A stretch of 64,000 nt of DNA from Sialis fuliginosa (lineage: Eukaryota > Arthropoda > Insecta > Megaloptera > Sialidae). The notes under the pieces are model-generated. The model ran no database searches, had not been told where the DNA came from, and worked only from the letters and a program-made list of their open reading frames with translations. A program made the position numbers and the translations under genes. Each line of letters begins with the position of its first letter. The stretch's first letter is position 1. The stretch covers positions 1,736,001 to 1,800,000 of the forward strand of contig OY540815.1 in assembly GCA_961205875.1 (NCBI GenBank). Reading direction: 5' to 3'. Shown here piece after piece: positions 11,199 through 21,674 of the stretch.

Positions 11199-12192
11199 CA
11201 TAGGTTCCCAAATTTATTTGTCCCACTACCCCCTTTTTAGCTATAAAAATCACAAAGCTCCTCTGATAATTTATATTTTTTCATATATGTACATTGTACA
11301 CATCTAGTGTTATATAATAATAATATCGATATTTTCCTACATAATTTGATGCGCTGAATACGAAAAAAATAGTAAAACATATTCAGGAGGCACCCTTTAT
11401 CTTGAAAATCGCATTTCAAAGTCAATTTTTTTTTTTGGCTATTTCGGTTTGACAGTTAGCATACCTATTTTTTATGATGCACTGAACATGAAAAAAACAG
11501 TATTACGTGTAAAAATTTCCCAACGATATCGTGTTGGCGTTGCGAGATATTGAAGGTCTAACGTCACGAAAAACGGTTTTTCGCGAATATCTCGCTTCAT
11601 ATGACTCGGAGGTCAATGGAGGTTATTATATAAATGGTGTATAATTAAATTATTTGCAGTGTTTTTATTTGGAAATTTTTGTTGTAAAAGTACTAGTAAT
11701 ATATAAAATATATAATTATAATTTGGGGTACCAATAAGAAATCGCGTTTTTTAATGAATTGTTGTTAAAAAACTAACATTTTGGATTGCCTGATCGTTAA
11801 AAATTGTAGAATGGAAATCTACTATTGAAATGCCAGATAAATGAGATAATTCAATGCATGTTACTAAAGTTTGCCAGACGAAGCGAAACTGACTTTGTGG
11901 TACATCTAATATTTATTTTTAAAACGATAATGTGTACATAACTTTGTCTTTAAATATTTGTATTATCTCCAAAACGGCAAAAAAACACCAAAAACTATAA
12001 AGAACAGGTAGTGTTTAATATTCAAATGCCAGTTTCACCCGGTATAATTTTTTGGTTATGTTTTGGTACTTGTGGTGCCTCTGGTGGTCAGTTTATAAAC
12101 TACTTTCATGAATCAAACAAATTAGAAACGTACACTCATTGATTTCCCCAATACCGCCAAGGGAGCCGAGGACCGCAGTTTGGGAACCAGTG
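11199..12192. mobile_element. Non-autonomous hAT element
   Basis: The left end CATAGGTTCCCAAATTTA and the right end TTTGGGAACCAGTG form a short TIR close to the hAT consensus CAGTGGTTCCCAAA. They are flanked by GTCTATCG (11191..11198) and GTCTATTG (12193..12200), an 8-bp duplication with one mismatch. Next to the TIRs lie the C-rich phrases usual for this group (ACTACCCCC on the left, mirror of CGGTCCTCGG on the right). The interior has no transposase frame; a 62-codon minus-strand frame at 11237..11425 has no motif. Confidence 0.8.
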
Positions 12193-12820
12193 GTCTATTG
12201 TCTTGACAGCTACTGTGCGTAAAATCAACTTAAACTTTTAAAGTTAAATACTTTAGTTTTTCTCATATCACAAGGGTATGCTGTATGTAGGGTACATCAC
12301 AATGTATAAATGGTAATTTATAAAATACTATTTCTATATCAAATACTTTTGATATGAATGATGTTTAATGTTTCAGGCCACATACTGGGTGGGCATTTCA
12401 GAAACTTGATGTGTATAATGTAAACGCGCTAGCGTACATTTAAAATCAGTATATCTCGACACTAAGAGTACCTACCACGCGTTTTGATCTCAAATTATGG
12501 ATCTCGATTACGAGGTATAAGTACAAATCAAAATATTTAACCAGTTTAAATGAGTGATAAATTTAATATTTTAAAAAACAACAAAAAATTAAATTATGTA
12601 TGTAAATATTATGTATATACGCTTGTAAATATTAATTAATTGAATTAAAAAATTAAATAACAGTATTAAGAATACGTTCACTACGGCCTAACGTTTTTAA
12701 TTTTTGATTTGTTTTTTAAATTAAATCAAAAAATAAAAAGTAAATTTCCTATTTCCACGATTTCGCTTGTTTAAACAACCTAAACTTAGGAAGATATCTA
12801 ACAAAATAATTTCTATAATA
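12193..12820. repeat. Family C repeat (12370..12560) in otherwise plain sequence
   Basis: The segment TTTCAGGCCACATACTGGGTGGGCATTTCAG through CTCAAATTATGGATCTCGAT recurs, diverged, at 13722..13925, 21545..21674 with 22856..23110, 23395..23550, and inverted at 32385..32500. No open frame or terminal repeat is visible, so the class is unknown. The rest of the stretch is AT-rich and unassigned. Confidence 0.6.
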
Positions 12821-13350
12821 TACTGGCACCAGTTATGCCCGATATAAGAACAATGTTTACTGTTTTTGTGATTGACGGGCTACTTTTTTGTAATTCTCAT
12901 GAACTTATGTTACTAATAAAATAAGTAACTTTTTATTTAATCATTTTAATTACCAAATTCCGCAAATATTGTTTGTTTTTTAAATTATAGCCTTTTATTT
13001 TATTTATGTTTTTTCTCCAGTAATGGATAACGTAAAATCAGTAATGAGGACGCTGTGATGGACACTTACTAATGATTACAAAATGATAAGTACTATGACA
13101 CAAAAGATAGAAAAAATCTGAAAAATGTAAAGCAGTTGCTATGATAATATAATAATTAATACATAAATTATACTAATATTTTTTGACACCTATTGGTCGA
13201 TTGTCATTAAATCACGCTGTAAGACAGATAAATGTATATAGATTAATATTTAGAAATCGTAGTAATCAAATATCAACAAATATTTCTAATTCAGTACATT
13301 TAATTTAAAAATAGCCATTACTGGGGTCATATCCAAAACTGGTGCCAGTA
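12821..13350 (+). mobile_element. TIR miniature element (TACTGGCACCAGTT ends)
   Basis: The left end TACTGGCACCAGTTATGCCC is mirrored by AACTGGTGCCAGTA at 13337..13350. The same ends and interior (CTCCAGTAATGGATAACGTA, CACGCTGTAAGACAG) recur at 29981..31067, 30056..30616, 31778..32294 and 35767..36078. No transposase frame. Confidence 0.75.
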
Positions 13351-13721
13351 CCTAATAACGCATCAGATACTAAAGTCAGAAATAACAGTTTGTGCACATA
13401 CGAGTTCAAAGAGAACTAGACACCGTATCTATAGATGTTTGAAGCTGCCGTAGTTGGTAGTGAAACAAAGCGCTGCGCTGCTCTGCGGATATTGTCGTTT
13501 ATTTGACGAACGTTACAATGCACACGATGCCATCGCAATATGTACACTTGATTGTACATTTATCTGATTGGATTATACACGTACCTATGTTCATTGCAAT
13601 GGTGATTGTTACTGTGATGAAAATTATTTTTGTGTTCTTGTTTAAACTACAAATAGTATACATAATTTTAATGAAAATACATATTTGTATATCATTAGTT
13701 ATTGTGTTTTGGCGTAAATAA

Positions 13722-13925
13722 CGTCTAGTGTTTCACATTTTAGATACTGGGTGACTAATTCAAAAACTTGATGTAATGCACAGAGATCAGTTTGCGCGCT
13801 AGTGAAAATTTATAATCAATATATCTCAACACGGTTTTTGGTCTCAAATTATAGATATCGATTAAATATACAAGGTACAAATCAAATAATATAAACAGTT
13901 TAAAAAGTGAAAAACATCATATTAT
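13722..13925 (+). repeat. Family C repeat copy
   Basis: Matches 12370..12560 in the same orientation (CTAGTGTTTCA, AGATACTGGGTG, CTCAAATTATAGATATCGAT, AAGGTACAAATCAA). The preceding 13503..13721 open frame is unsupported. Confidence 0.6.
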
Positions 13926-13929
13926 AAAT

Positions 13930-15203
13930 AATTCGGGCAAGACAAACATGGGTGTATGCCATAAGGATTCCGAAGTACGTACTACATGGACTGTTTGTAG
14001 CCACAGGTGTATTTTTGAGTTGGAAAATAATAAAAAAATATTGTCATATTCTTCTAATTGAGATCTATATTTCGACACTCCACATGCCTAGATATGAAAA
14101 TTAAAAATTAAAATTTAAAACGCCCCTCTGTTATTCCAAAATTTAAAATTATGTTGTTGACTTTAGTATTTGTCGCTGGTAATCCCACCAAAACCTCGTT
14201 ACCAATTTTTTTCAGACATTTTGAGCCAGTAATTACCAAGTTAGAGGGAGGGTGGATAAAATAAAATACTGCATTTAGCCCCCTACAGGCGCCATTTTCG
14301 AGTAAGAAAAAATAAATAAAAAGAAGGTCATGATCTACTAATTGAGATCTACATTTCGATACCCCACATGCCTGGATATGAAAATAAAATAAAAAATTCT
14401 ATGACACCCCTCTCTATTATTCCAAAAAAATGATATTGTTGACTTTAAATGAAACTTGGTTAGATGGTTGGGTCTGGCTTGAGGACGGTCCCATTTGAAA
14501 ATCATCAAAATTGTGTGTAAGGGGGAGGGTGACATCTCAAAATATTTATTTTTTCAATATCTCAAGAACGACACATGTTACGTGAAAATTTTATAGAATC
14601 TTTTTTGTAGAGCATTTAATTTCCTATAATATAGGTTTACAACGTTTGTTGTAAAATCTCGTTACCAAATTTTTTAAGATTTTTTGAGCCGGTAGTTACA
14701 GAGTTAGAGGGGGGTGGGGACAAAATAAAATACTGCTTTTATCCCCCTACAGGCGCCATTTTTGAGTAAGAAAAAAAAAAAAAAATATGGTCATATTCTA
14801 CTAATTGAGATGTACATTTTGACATGCCACACCACGTCTTGTTATACAATTTTTTTGTATTTGCTTTAAAGCCCCCTTCAGGCACCATTTTGCATTTAGA
14901 AAAAAAATAGAAAAAGGGTCAAATTTCACTTGTTTGGTTTTACATTTTAACGTGCCACATGCCTTGGTATAAAAAAAAATATTTGTTTTACCTATGTAGC
15001 TTTAGCTCATTATTGCCCCCCCTGAAAAATTATTTATTCAATAAATGTGTACATACTTTACTAGAGGGTGCCATTTTACATGTTCAGTAAAACTTTAAAG
15101 TTTCTAGCTTATATAGTTTACGAGCTATTTAGCTTTGAGTGAAAAGGACGGACGGACGGACGACAAAGTGAGATTTATAGGGTTTCTTCGTAACCCTAAA
15201 AAT
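13930..15203 (+). repeat. Family E repeat, copy 1 (ends in GGACGGACGG ... ACCCTAAAAA)
   Basis: It begins ATTCGGGCAAGACAAACATG and ends with GGACGGACGGACGACAAAGT and GTAACCCTAAAAATT. Copies lie at 19613..20710 and 54765..56013. The interior is built of repeated modules of about 290 bp (CTACTAATTGAGATCTACAT to CCCCCTACAGGCGCCATTTT). The 3-prime end resembles the ends of abundant lepidopteran repeats as I remember them; no reverse transcriptase is present. Part of one module (14449..14655) is replaced by sequence shared with 42664..42857. Confidence 0.7.
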
Positions 15204-15556
15204 TCAAAGTGCTAGTCGGTACTTTGCTGCAGTTTTTTTTTAAGTAAAGTACAATATATGTTCTGCTACAGCGCTAATCAAACATACTGTGGGTTTGTAT
15301 CCCCGTGCTAATTTGCCAGTTCATTAGCTCGTCAAACACTACAATACTGCAACGACACCAAGCACACAATTGTATATATAATACTCGTATAAGCAGTGGA
15401 GTGGCGCTTTGTAATCAATAATATATATGTAGGTGCTTGCTTAATATTTTTTACATTTACCAATACTAAAATAGCGGAGACAAGCAATGAAACGAACATT
15501 ATAAAAAAATCAACTACATTATAGGTACATATGTATCTCTAATTAATTTTTAAAAC
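15204..15556. other. Short unassigned stretch
   Basis: I see no feature I can support in this 350-bp segment between the family E repeat and the TTAA element. Confidence 0.4.
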
Positions 15557-16047
15557 TTAATCCATTAACGCCCAAAAGAAAACAAAAACATGCAGATGAT
15601 TTTTGAAAATGAAATTAAGTTTACATAGGTACAATATATTTAACTAAATATAACAACAAAAACTTTTTTTTTATTTAAAAAAAAATAACGATGTGTATTC
15701 GAGCGAGTAAATTTGGCAGATATGAAGTCTATTTTGAGTAAGACTGCTTTTCTGATATGATTTTTTTTAGATAAATTACATTTAAAAATCATGTCATATG
15801 TACATTTTAGTTACTCCATATGATTTAAACAAAATTCATATCACATGCCTTTATTAATATACAAATAATTTGCAGCAATTAAAACACGTTTAAACACTCA
15901 TGAAACTAATAACGTTAACAGATTTTGTTTGTTGCACTACTAGCATCTGATTTTTGAGGAAATATTGTGAATTATTATCCATAGAAAGCAGCACGAATTA
16001 TAAAATGAGGTGTACACAAGTGTGTACGGCGGGCGTTAATGGGTTAA
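15557..16047 (-). mobile_element. piggyBac-like TTAA miniature element, copy 1 (intact)
   Basis: The element is bounded by TTAA at 15557 and 16044. The right end reads GGCGGGCGTTAATGGG then TTAA; the left end reads TTAA then TCCATTAACGCCC. TTAA targets with CCC-starting ends are the mark of piggyBac-type elements. It is about 491 bp, non-coding, and is the uninterrupted counterpart of the 17675..19257 element, which lies in the opposite orientation. Confidence 0.8.
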
Positions 16048-16272
16048 TCTCTTTTGACCACAAAAATAATAGAAAATAAATAAATAAAGTCATTTTTGTC
16101 AATTTAATAACACTATTCGCATTGAAAACGACAGTGGGTGTGATGAAACGGACTGGAGTACATAAATAATACCTATCAAAAATAATTAAATTCAAAATAA
16201 ACAAAACTTTAATTAGATATATTTCGATATCTAAAATCATTTTAAATCAAGTACCTATTTTAGTCCATCAAA
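16048..16272 (-). repeat. Host repeat H, first segment
   Basis: Matches 38560..38760 on the opposite strand (GTGGGTGTGATGAAACGG, AATACCTATCAAAAATAATT, TAATTAGATATAT). The repeat continues at 17530..17674 and 19258..19420, separated by two later insertions. Similar minus-strand frames here and on the plus strand at 38499..38735 share a block reading LIIFDRY.LCTP.RFITPTV.FNAN. This may be a remnant of an old coding sequence, or may simply reflect repeat homology. Confidence 0.65.
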
Positions 16273-17282
16273 TTCAAAATCTTGCAACCGGGCGCGTCAG
16301 CAGCGCGTTAAACTTTGATACGAAATGGTCTTGGTGTGTGTGTGTGTGAGTGAGAGAGAGAGACAGAGAGATGTGTTTTATTGTTTATTTTATTTAAAAC
16401 AATAATAATGTTAATATACAATAATATTTGTGAGTTATTGTATATTATAGTGTAGTAATTAAAGGGTTGGCTGCATCTTGAGTTTGGCGGGATTTATGAC
16501 TGACATGTTGGACGGCGTCGACGTCCAAGATGTGGTTGAGATGGCGACGTCGGGGCGTCGTGTAGAGGGGTCACGCGGGAGGTGACCGCGAAAGCCTGGG
16601 CGGCGTGCGCGACGGCGAGGGCGTCGACATGGTGAGCGGGTCTGGACGCGACGTCCGAGGGTAGACCTGGAGGTAGCGTCCGTGGCGAACTGGGCTGGCG
16701 ACGTGTCCGGGACAGACCGAGCAAGCGGCGTCCGTGGGTGGATCGTCGGTGGGTGCGACGTGTTGAGCGTCCGTGAGCGGGCCTGGAGGCGATGTCCGAG
16801 GGCGGACCTGGAAATGGCGTCCGAGGGCGGCGGTGCGGGCGTCGTCGTCGTAGTCGATCGAGTCCTCCCGAGGGAGTACTGATTTTTGTTCAAAATACGT
16901 CCAGTTTTTATATCAATTGTGCATGGTGACTCAGGGGCGCGCGGAGTGCGAGCGGTAGTGTTGCATCAGCCAGAGTGAACGTATTCCCACGTTTTGGCGC
17001 CATTTCTGCATATTGTCACCAATGGAATTTTTTTTAAGACCACCCAGTATATAGGGCACTATACTTTGTGTGTACGATATAGGGGTGTTTACAGCAAAAC
17101 AGACACGCGTCTATTTGGCGCCCGTTGAGCCATGTGTTAAACTGCTACCTGCTTATAGTCCCTTTGCGTAAAGATTTGTACACAAAATGCATTTTATGAT
17201 ATTTTTACAACTGTATTATTGCGTGTCGTATCAACTTGTTAAGTTAACGCGCTGCTGACGCGCCCGGTTGCAAGATTTTGAA
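16273..17282. mobile_element. 1-kb TIR element with perfect 39-bp ends and a GC-rich interior
   Basis: The terminal repeats, starting TTCAAAATCTTGCAACCGGG and continuing through GCGCGTCAGCAGCGCGTTAA, appear identical over about 39 bp at both ends, suggesting a relatively recent element. It lies within host repeat H: the copy at 38235..38775 lacks it. The interior contains a (TG)n(AG)n microsatellite (16335..16367) and a GC-rich block. No target duplication was resolved and no transposase was recognised. Confidence 0.7.
16480..16880. other. GC-rich, CpG-dense island
   Basis: About 400 bp rich in GCGTCGACGTCC-like words in otherwise strongly AT-rich DNA. It contains a diverged direct duplication: the block starting GTGAGCGGGTCTGGA at 16632 recurs from 16773. 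Minus-strand frames of 144 and 76 codons and a plus-strand frame of 66 codons cross it. Their products are low-complexity Thr/Pro/Arg/Ser, as expected when stop codons are rare in GC-rich DNA. I do not call a gene. Confidence 0.7.
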
Positions 17283-17674
17283 GGCTGATTATGATAAAAG
17301 GGGTTCTTACTTAGTATACTGCTTACAAATAAATTTTCAGATTTTATAAAGTAGTTGCAACATTTTTACAAAAATAAAGCCGCCCCTGCGCCAAACGCTA
17401 ACTAAACTAACTGACTGACGGCAGACTGTATATCTACACCACAAATGTGACGTAATATCAAAAAATCAGCCTTTATAAAGTAGTTGCAATTTTTGTCGCT
17501 CATCTCCCCGACTATTTGTATAATTAATTAATTGTAAGTACTTAATTCTAAATTAATGTCTAAATTTATCGGTAATTGTTTATTTAAGAACATTTATTGC
17601 AAAATTAGTACCGCAACCTATAACATGAGCCTATTTATTGCATTACCGACATTTTAGTCAGTCGACATTACTAT
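17283..17674 (-). repeat. Host repeat H, second segment, plus flanking sequence
   Basis: 17530..17674 matches the minus strand of 38380..38530 (AAGTACTTAATT, ACATGAGCCTA, GACATTTTA.TCAGTC). 17283..17530 has two near-identical phrases, TTTATAAAGTAGTTGCAA at 17343 and 17471, not seen in the 38-kb copy. That part may belong to the insertion that begins at 16273. Confidence 0.55.
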
Positions 17675-17828
17675 TTAACCCATTAACGCCCGCCGTACAC
17701 ACTTGTGTACAACTCATTTTATAATTCGTGTTGCTTTCTATGGATATTAATTCACAATATTTCCTTAAAAATCAGATGCTAGTAGTGCAACAAACAAAAT
17801 CTGTTAACATTATTAGTTTCATGAGTGT

Positions 17829-18898
17829 TTAACCCTTTTGTTACTACCGGGCGTTATAACGCCCTAAAAAATGCTTTATATTTAAGTGAAATTTTTAATT
17901 AGTTTGATTTTTATTACATGGATTATTATATACCAATCGACACAGTAACTATCAAAAAGAGTTTGTGAACACATATAGTTACCACAAAAAAATAGCTTTG
18001 AGGTGCATTTGGGGTTCAAAATTTATTGGTGTGATTACTTTTCATCATGTCCTCGAAATGATACATTTCTATACTGTTACTATTTGCTAATATATATTTT
18101 TTGTTATTTTTCCTAGAGAATATTAGATAACCTATTAAATCAAGAAATAAAATGTTTGTATTTTGATATTTATCGTTCGAAAAATTATCGTTATATTACG
18201 TGGGCGTTATAACGCCCGGTAGTAATGTACCTAAGGGTCATCCGTAAAATTCGTCACGCAAATTTAAACCATTTTTGACCCCTCTGTCCATTTAAGTTTC
18301 GCTGCATCATATTTTATAAACCCCTTACCTAATTATACGTCACAAAACCTACCCCCCCCCCCCCCCAAAAAAAAGTCTATAGTTTAAAAAAAAGGAATAA
18401 AATTGATGCGGGTATTTCAAACGTCTCGTTTGTTCGGCCCCCTCCCCCTCCTCGTCACATATTATCAAGCTAAGCAATTGCCCCTCTCCTCCCCCTTTTT
18501 TACGTACATATTTTTTGGATGACCCCTATCTGCACCCAAAAACACATGTTTTAACATACTATACTCCAACAATTTTTTTTTTATTAATTACTATTTTGTT
18601 CAACTAATTTCTTTCTTCCAAATACTAACCGAAAAAACTAAATTTTCAATAAAAACAACTTTTTCTATGTGTTTTAATCAACTTGAAATGAATATAAATG
18701 ACTTAAACCGATCTCTGTGGCCGTAGTGGATACAACTACCGGGCGTTATAACACCCCTCATTTTCCAGCTTTTCTAGATAACAGAATATTTATTTATTTT
18801 TCCTGGCAAACTACATGCGTAAGGATACACATACCAAAAAATTATAATAATCGGAGATAAAAAATAGTTTCAGTAACAAGGGGGTTAAACGTGTTTTA
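17829..18898 (+). mobile_element. Second TTAA element nested in the first
   Basis: It begins TTAA then CCCTTTTGTTACTACCGGGC and ends CAGTAACAAGGGGG then TTAA. The uninterrupted first-family copy near 15890 reads AACACGTTTAAACACTC, a single TTAA where this element has duplicated it. The end region contains the palindrome GGGCGTTATAACGCCC. Related GGGCGTTATAAC words recur near 18202 and 18736, so the element may be a composite. Non-coding. Confidence 0.85.
18234..18527. mobile_element. Innermost TIR element (AGGGTCATCC ends)
   Basis: The left end AGGGTCATCCGTAAAATTCG is mirrored by TTTTTTGGATGACCCCT at the right. A cousin with ends GACCATCCATAAATTATGTC lies at 48446..48844. Both contain C-rich tracts next to CGTCACA words. 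The element lies within the second TTAA element, making three levels of insertion. Superfamily not assigned. Confidence 0.65.
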
Positions 18899-19257
18899 AT
18901 TGCTGCGAATTATTTGTATATGAATGTGATATGCTAATATATTTTATCCAACTGAAGTATGTGATTTCGAATTTTGTTTAAATCATATGGAATAACTTAA
19001 ATATACAAATCACTTGATTTTTAAATGTAAAATTCTAAAAAAAAAAGATATCAGAAAAGTAGTCTCACACAAAATAGGCTTCATATCTGCAAATTTACTC
19101 GTACGAATGCACACTGCTATTTTTTCTTCTAAATATAAAAAAAAGTTTTTGTTGTAATACTATTTACAATTAGTTAAATATATTGTATGTGTACTTAATT
19201 TCATTTTTTTTAAATCTTCTGCATGTTTTTGTTTTATTTTGGGCGTTAATGGGTTAA

Positions 19258-19420
19258 ATAAACATCCGTTTCAATGCATGAACATCTTTTCGATGCGTAA
19301 ATAAGTTTTAAAATTATTTGATAAACTTCATCTACACAGAAATAAGATTTGAAAAGTAACCATTAATGATTGATTTAAATATATGCAATATTACACAAAA
19401 CATTCGTGTAATATCTTACA
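19258..19420 (-). repeat. Host repeat H, third segment
   Basis: AATAAACATCCGTTTCAATGC through CTACACAGAAATAAGATTTG matches the minus strand of 38235..38370. It resumes the host sequence exactly after the TTAA that closes the inserted element. Confidence 0.7.
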
Positions 19421-19612
19421 TTCGGAATCTTTAGCAAAAAGATTTTTTTTTACGACAGACATTGTCCGTTTCATTAGTTTCTTTTACTCAAAAACTACTT
19501 AACCAATTTTTTAATGTGACATTCATTATTCGAAAGCCTAAGACCCTAAAATAAACAAATATTTTTAAAATTGACAAGAAAAATCAAAAGTAGGTAGGAC
19601 GAATAATTAATA

Positions 19613-20710
19613 ATTCGGGCAAGACATACACGAGTGTATGCCATAAGGATTCCGAAGTACGTACTACGTGAAATGTTTGGAACCACTTACAGGTGCATTT
19701 TTAAGTTAAAGTTAAAATATAAAAAAGTGTCAAGTTCTACTAATTGAGATCTATATTTTGACATACCACATGCCTAGATATCAAAAAAAAAATTTTATGA
19801 CGCCCCTCCCTATAATTCCAAAATTTAAAATTATATTGTTGACTTTAGTATTTGTCGTTGGTAGTCCCACCAAAGCCTCGTTACCAAATTTTTTTCAGAT
19901 TTTTTGAGCCAGTAGTTACAGAGATAGAGTGGTGGGGGGGGGGACAAAATAAAACACTGCTTTTAGCCCCCTACAGGCGCCATTTTTGAGTTAGAAAAAA
20001 AATAAAAAATATGGTCATGTTCTACGAATTGAGATGTACATTTTGACATATCACATGCCTAGATATGAAAATAAAATTTTTAAATTCTCTTACACCCCTT
20101 CCTATTATTCCAAAATTTAAAATTATATTATTGACTTTAGTATTTGTCGTTGGTAGTCCCATCAAAACCTCGTTACCAAATTTTTTTCAGATTTTTTGAA
20201 CAGGTAGTTACAGAGTTAGAGGGGGGGGGACAGAATAAAATACTGCTTTTAGCCCCCTACAGGCGCCATTTTTGAGTTAGAAAAAAAATAAAAAATAGGG
20301 ACATATTCTACTATTTGAGACGTAAATTTTGACGTATACAATTTTTTTGTTTTTTTTGGATTTGCTTTAAAGCCCCCTACAGGCACCACTTTTGATTTAG
20401 AAAAAAAATAAAAAAAGGGTCAAATTCCGCTTGTTTGGTTATACATTTTAACGTGCCACATGCCTTGGTATAAAAAAAAATATTTTTTTTTACCTAGCTT
20501 TAGCTCCTTATTGCCCCTCCTGAAAAATTATTTATTCAATAAATTTGTACATATTTTACTAGAGGGTGTCATTTTACATGTTCAGTAAAAATTTCAAGTT
20601 TCTAGCTTATATAGTTTACGAGCTATTTAGCTTTGAGTGAAAAGGACGGACGGACATACGGACGGACGACAAAGCGATATTAATAGGGTTTCTTCGGAAC
20701 CCTAAAAATT
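19613..20710 (+). repeat. Family E repeat, copy 2
   Basis: Starts ATTCGGGCAAGACATACACG and ends GGTTTCTTCGGAACCCTAAA. It contains two long modules of about 290 bp (about 19735..20020 and 20020..20310) followed by shorter ones, each with ATTGAGA near its start and CCCCCTACAGGCGCC near its end. It lacks the replaced segment of copy 1 and the hAT insertion of copy 3, so it is the best reference copy in the window. Confidence 0.75.
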
Positions 20711-21544
20711 AACATATTTTTTATAAAAATGTATAAAAAAGAAAATGAATGGTGTTGTGATATTAATGTTATAATTAAAACGAGAATTTATTTATTAAAA
20801 AAAAAAATAAAAAATGATTCCAATTTATTAAAATTACTTTTTGATATTATCAATTTTTATATTTTACATATATATTTTAATTTTGATTGTTTATAATTTA
20901 CGTAATAACAAAATGACTAATACCTATATATTTCATGAAAAATATTTTTGTTTTTATATCTCCATTTTATAAATGTAACTTGTGATAAATCAACATTTTA
21001 TGAATACATTTATGTAGTTATTTAAAATATTCTTACTGCTTCATCCATCCAGAAAAACATCAGTGACCCAACCCTTGTTCAAAAACCCGTTTTTCATTTC
21101 GAAAGCATAGCAGGCAGCTCATGCAAGAAATTACAAGAGTTTTATAGAAGAGGATGAGCAAAAATGTCACTGTCAAAAATAGAAAGTATTACCTTATGTC
21201 ATATTGGGGTTACCTTCGCCGTATATTTCTCGTTGGTAAAATTATGTATTTCTCATATTAACAAACATATTTTAAATATCAGAATATTATTTCACACATG
21301 ACGGGTTCATTAACCGAATCTCTTTGTTGAATTGCTAATTTTAGTAATTACTAGAATACTTCATTAGTGAAGTGCTTTTCAGGAAACAAAAAAAACATTT
21401 TTTGTTTGAAAAACATTTATTCTTATATTTTGAACAAGGAAATTTTGAAATATTATAAATTTCAAATGTATGTATGTATATTTTACAAAAAAAGAATATC
21501 AAATATTTATTGTATTTATTACAGTAACAAACTAATTTACATTT
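20711..21544. other. Unassigned AT-rich stretch
   Basis: I see no gene or repeat with a second copy in the window. Overlapping frames on both strands at 21341..21609 are AT-driven and lack motifs. Confidence 0.4.
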
Positions 21545-21674
21545 TGACAAAAACAACGTCCAGTATTTCACGCCAGATACTGGGGAGGGGCATTATTTCA
21601 GAAACTTGAAGTAACGTTTTCAGTATGATCTAAAACAATTGAATAACTCAGAAACTAAAAATCCGACTTAAAAT
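21545..21674 (+). repeat. Family C repeat, left part of an interrupted copy
   Basis: AACGTCCAGTATTTCACGCC and GGGCATTATTTCAGAAACTTG match the family C start at 12370 and 13722. The continuation of the copy (TCGACACTCAGAGCAGC, CTCAAATTATAGATCTCG) lies at 22935..23110, after the foldback. Confidence 0.6.

Larger units (their letters stand above)
17675..19257 (+). mobile_element. piggyBac-like TTAA miniature element, copy 2, split by later insertions
   Basis: It begins TTAA then CCCATTAACGCCCGCCGTAC and ends GGGCGTTAATGGG then TTAA. Without the inner insertion it is about 517 bp and matches the 15557..16047 copy in reverse orientation. The host H copy at 38 kb shows the empty target (TATTTAAATAAACGTCC near 38351), so the TTAA duplication is directly supported. 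Confidence 0.85.

Noticed and set aside
13930-15203. Family E as a Helitron
   Set aside because: No TC start with CTRR end and no stable terminal hairpin in the right place could be identified. The 3-prime end fits other insect repeats better.
16459-16893. 144-codon minus-strand frame
   Set aside because: It lies in the GC-rich island, where stops are rare. The product is Thr/Pro/Arg/Ser low-complexity and other frames are open at the same place.
17110-17140. TGGCGCCCGTTGAGCC, resembling a retroviral or Gypsy-type primer-binding site
   Set aside because: No long terminal repeat, no polypurine tract and no gag or pol reading is recognisable around it. It lies inside the 16273..17282 inverted-repeat element and is best treated as chance.
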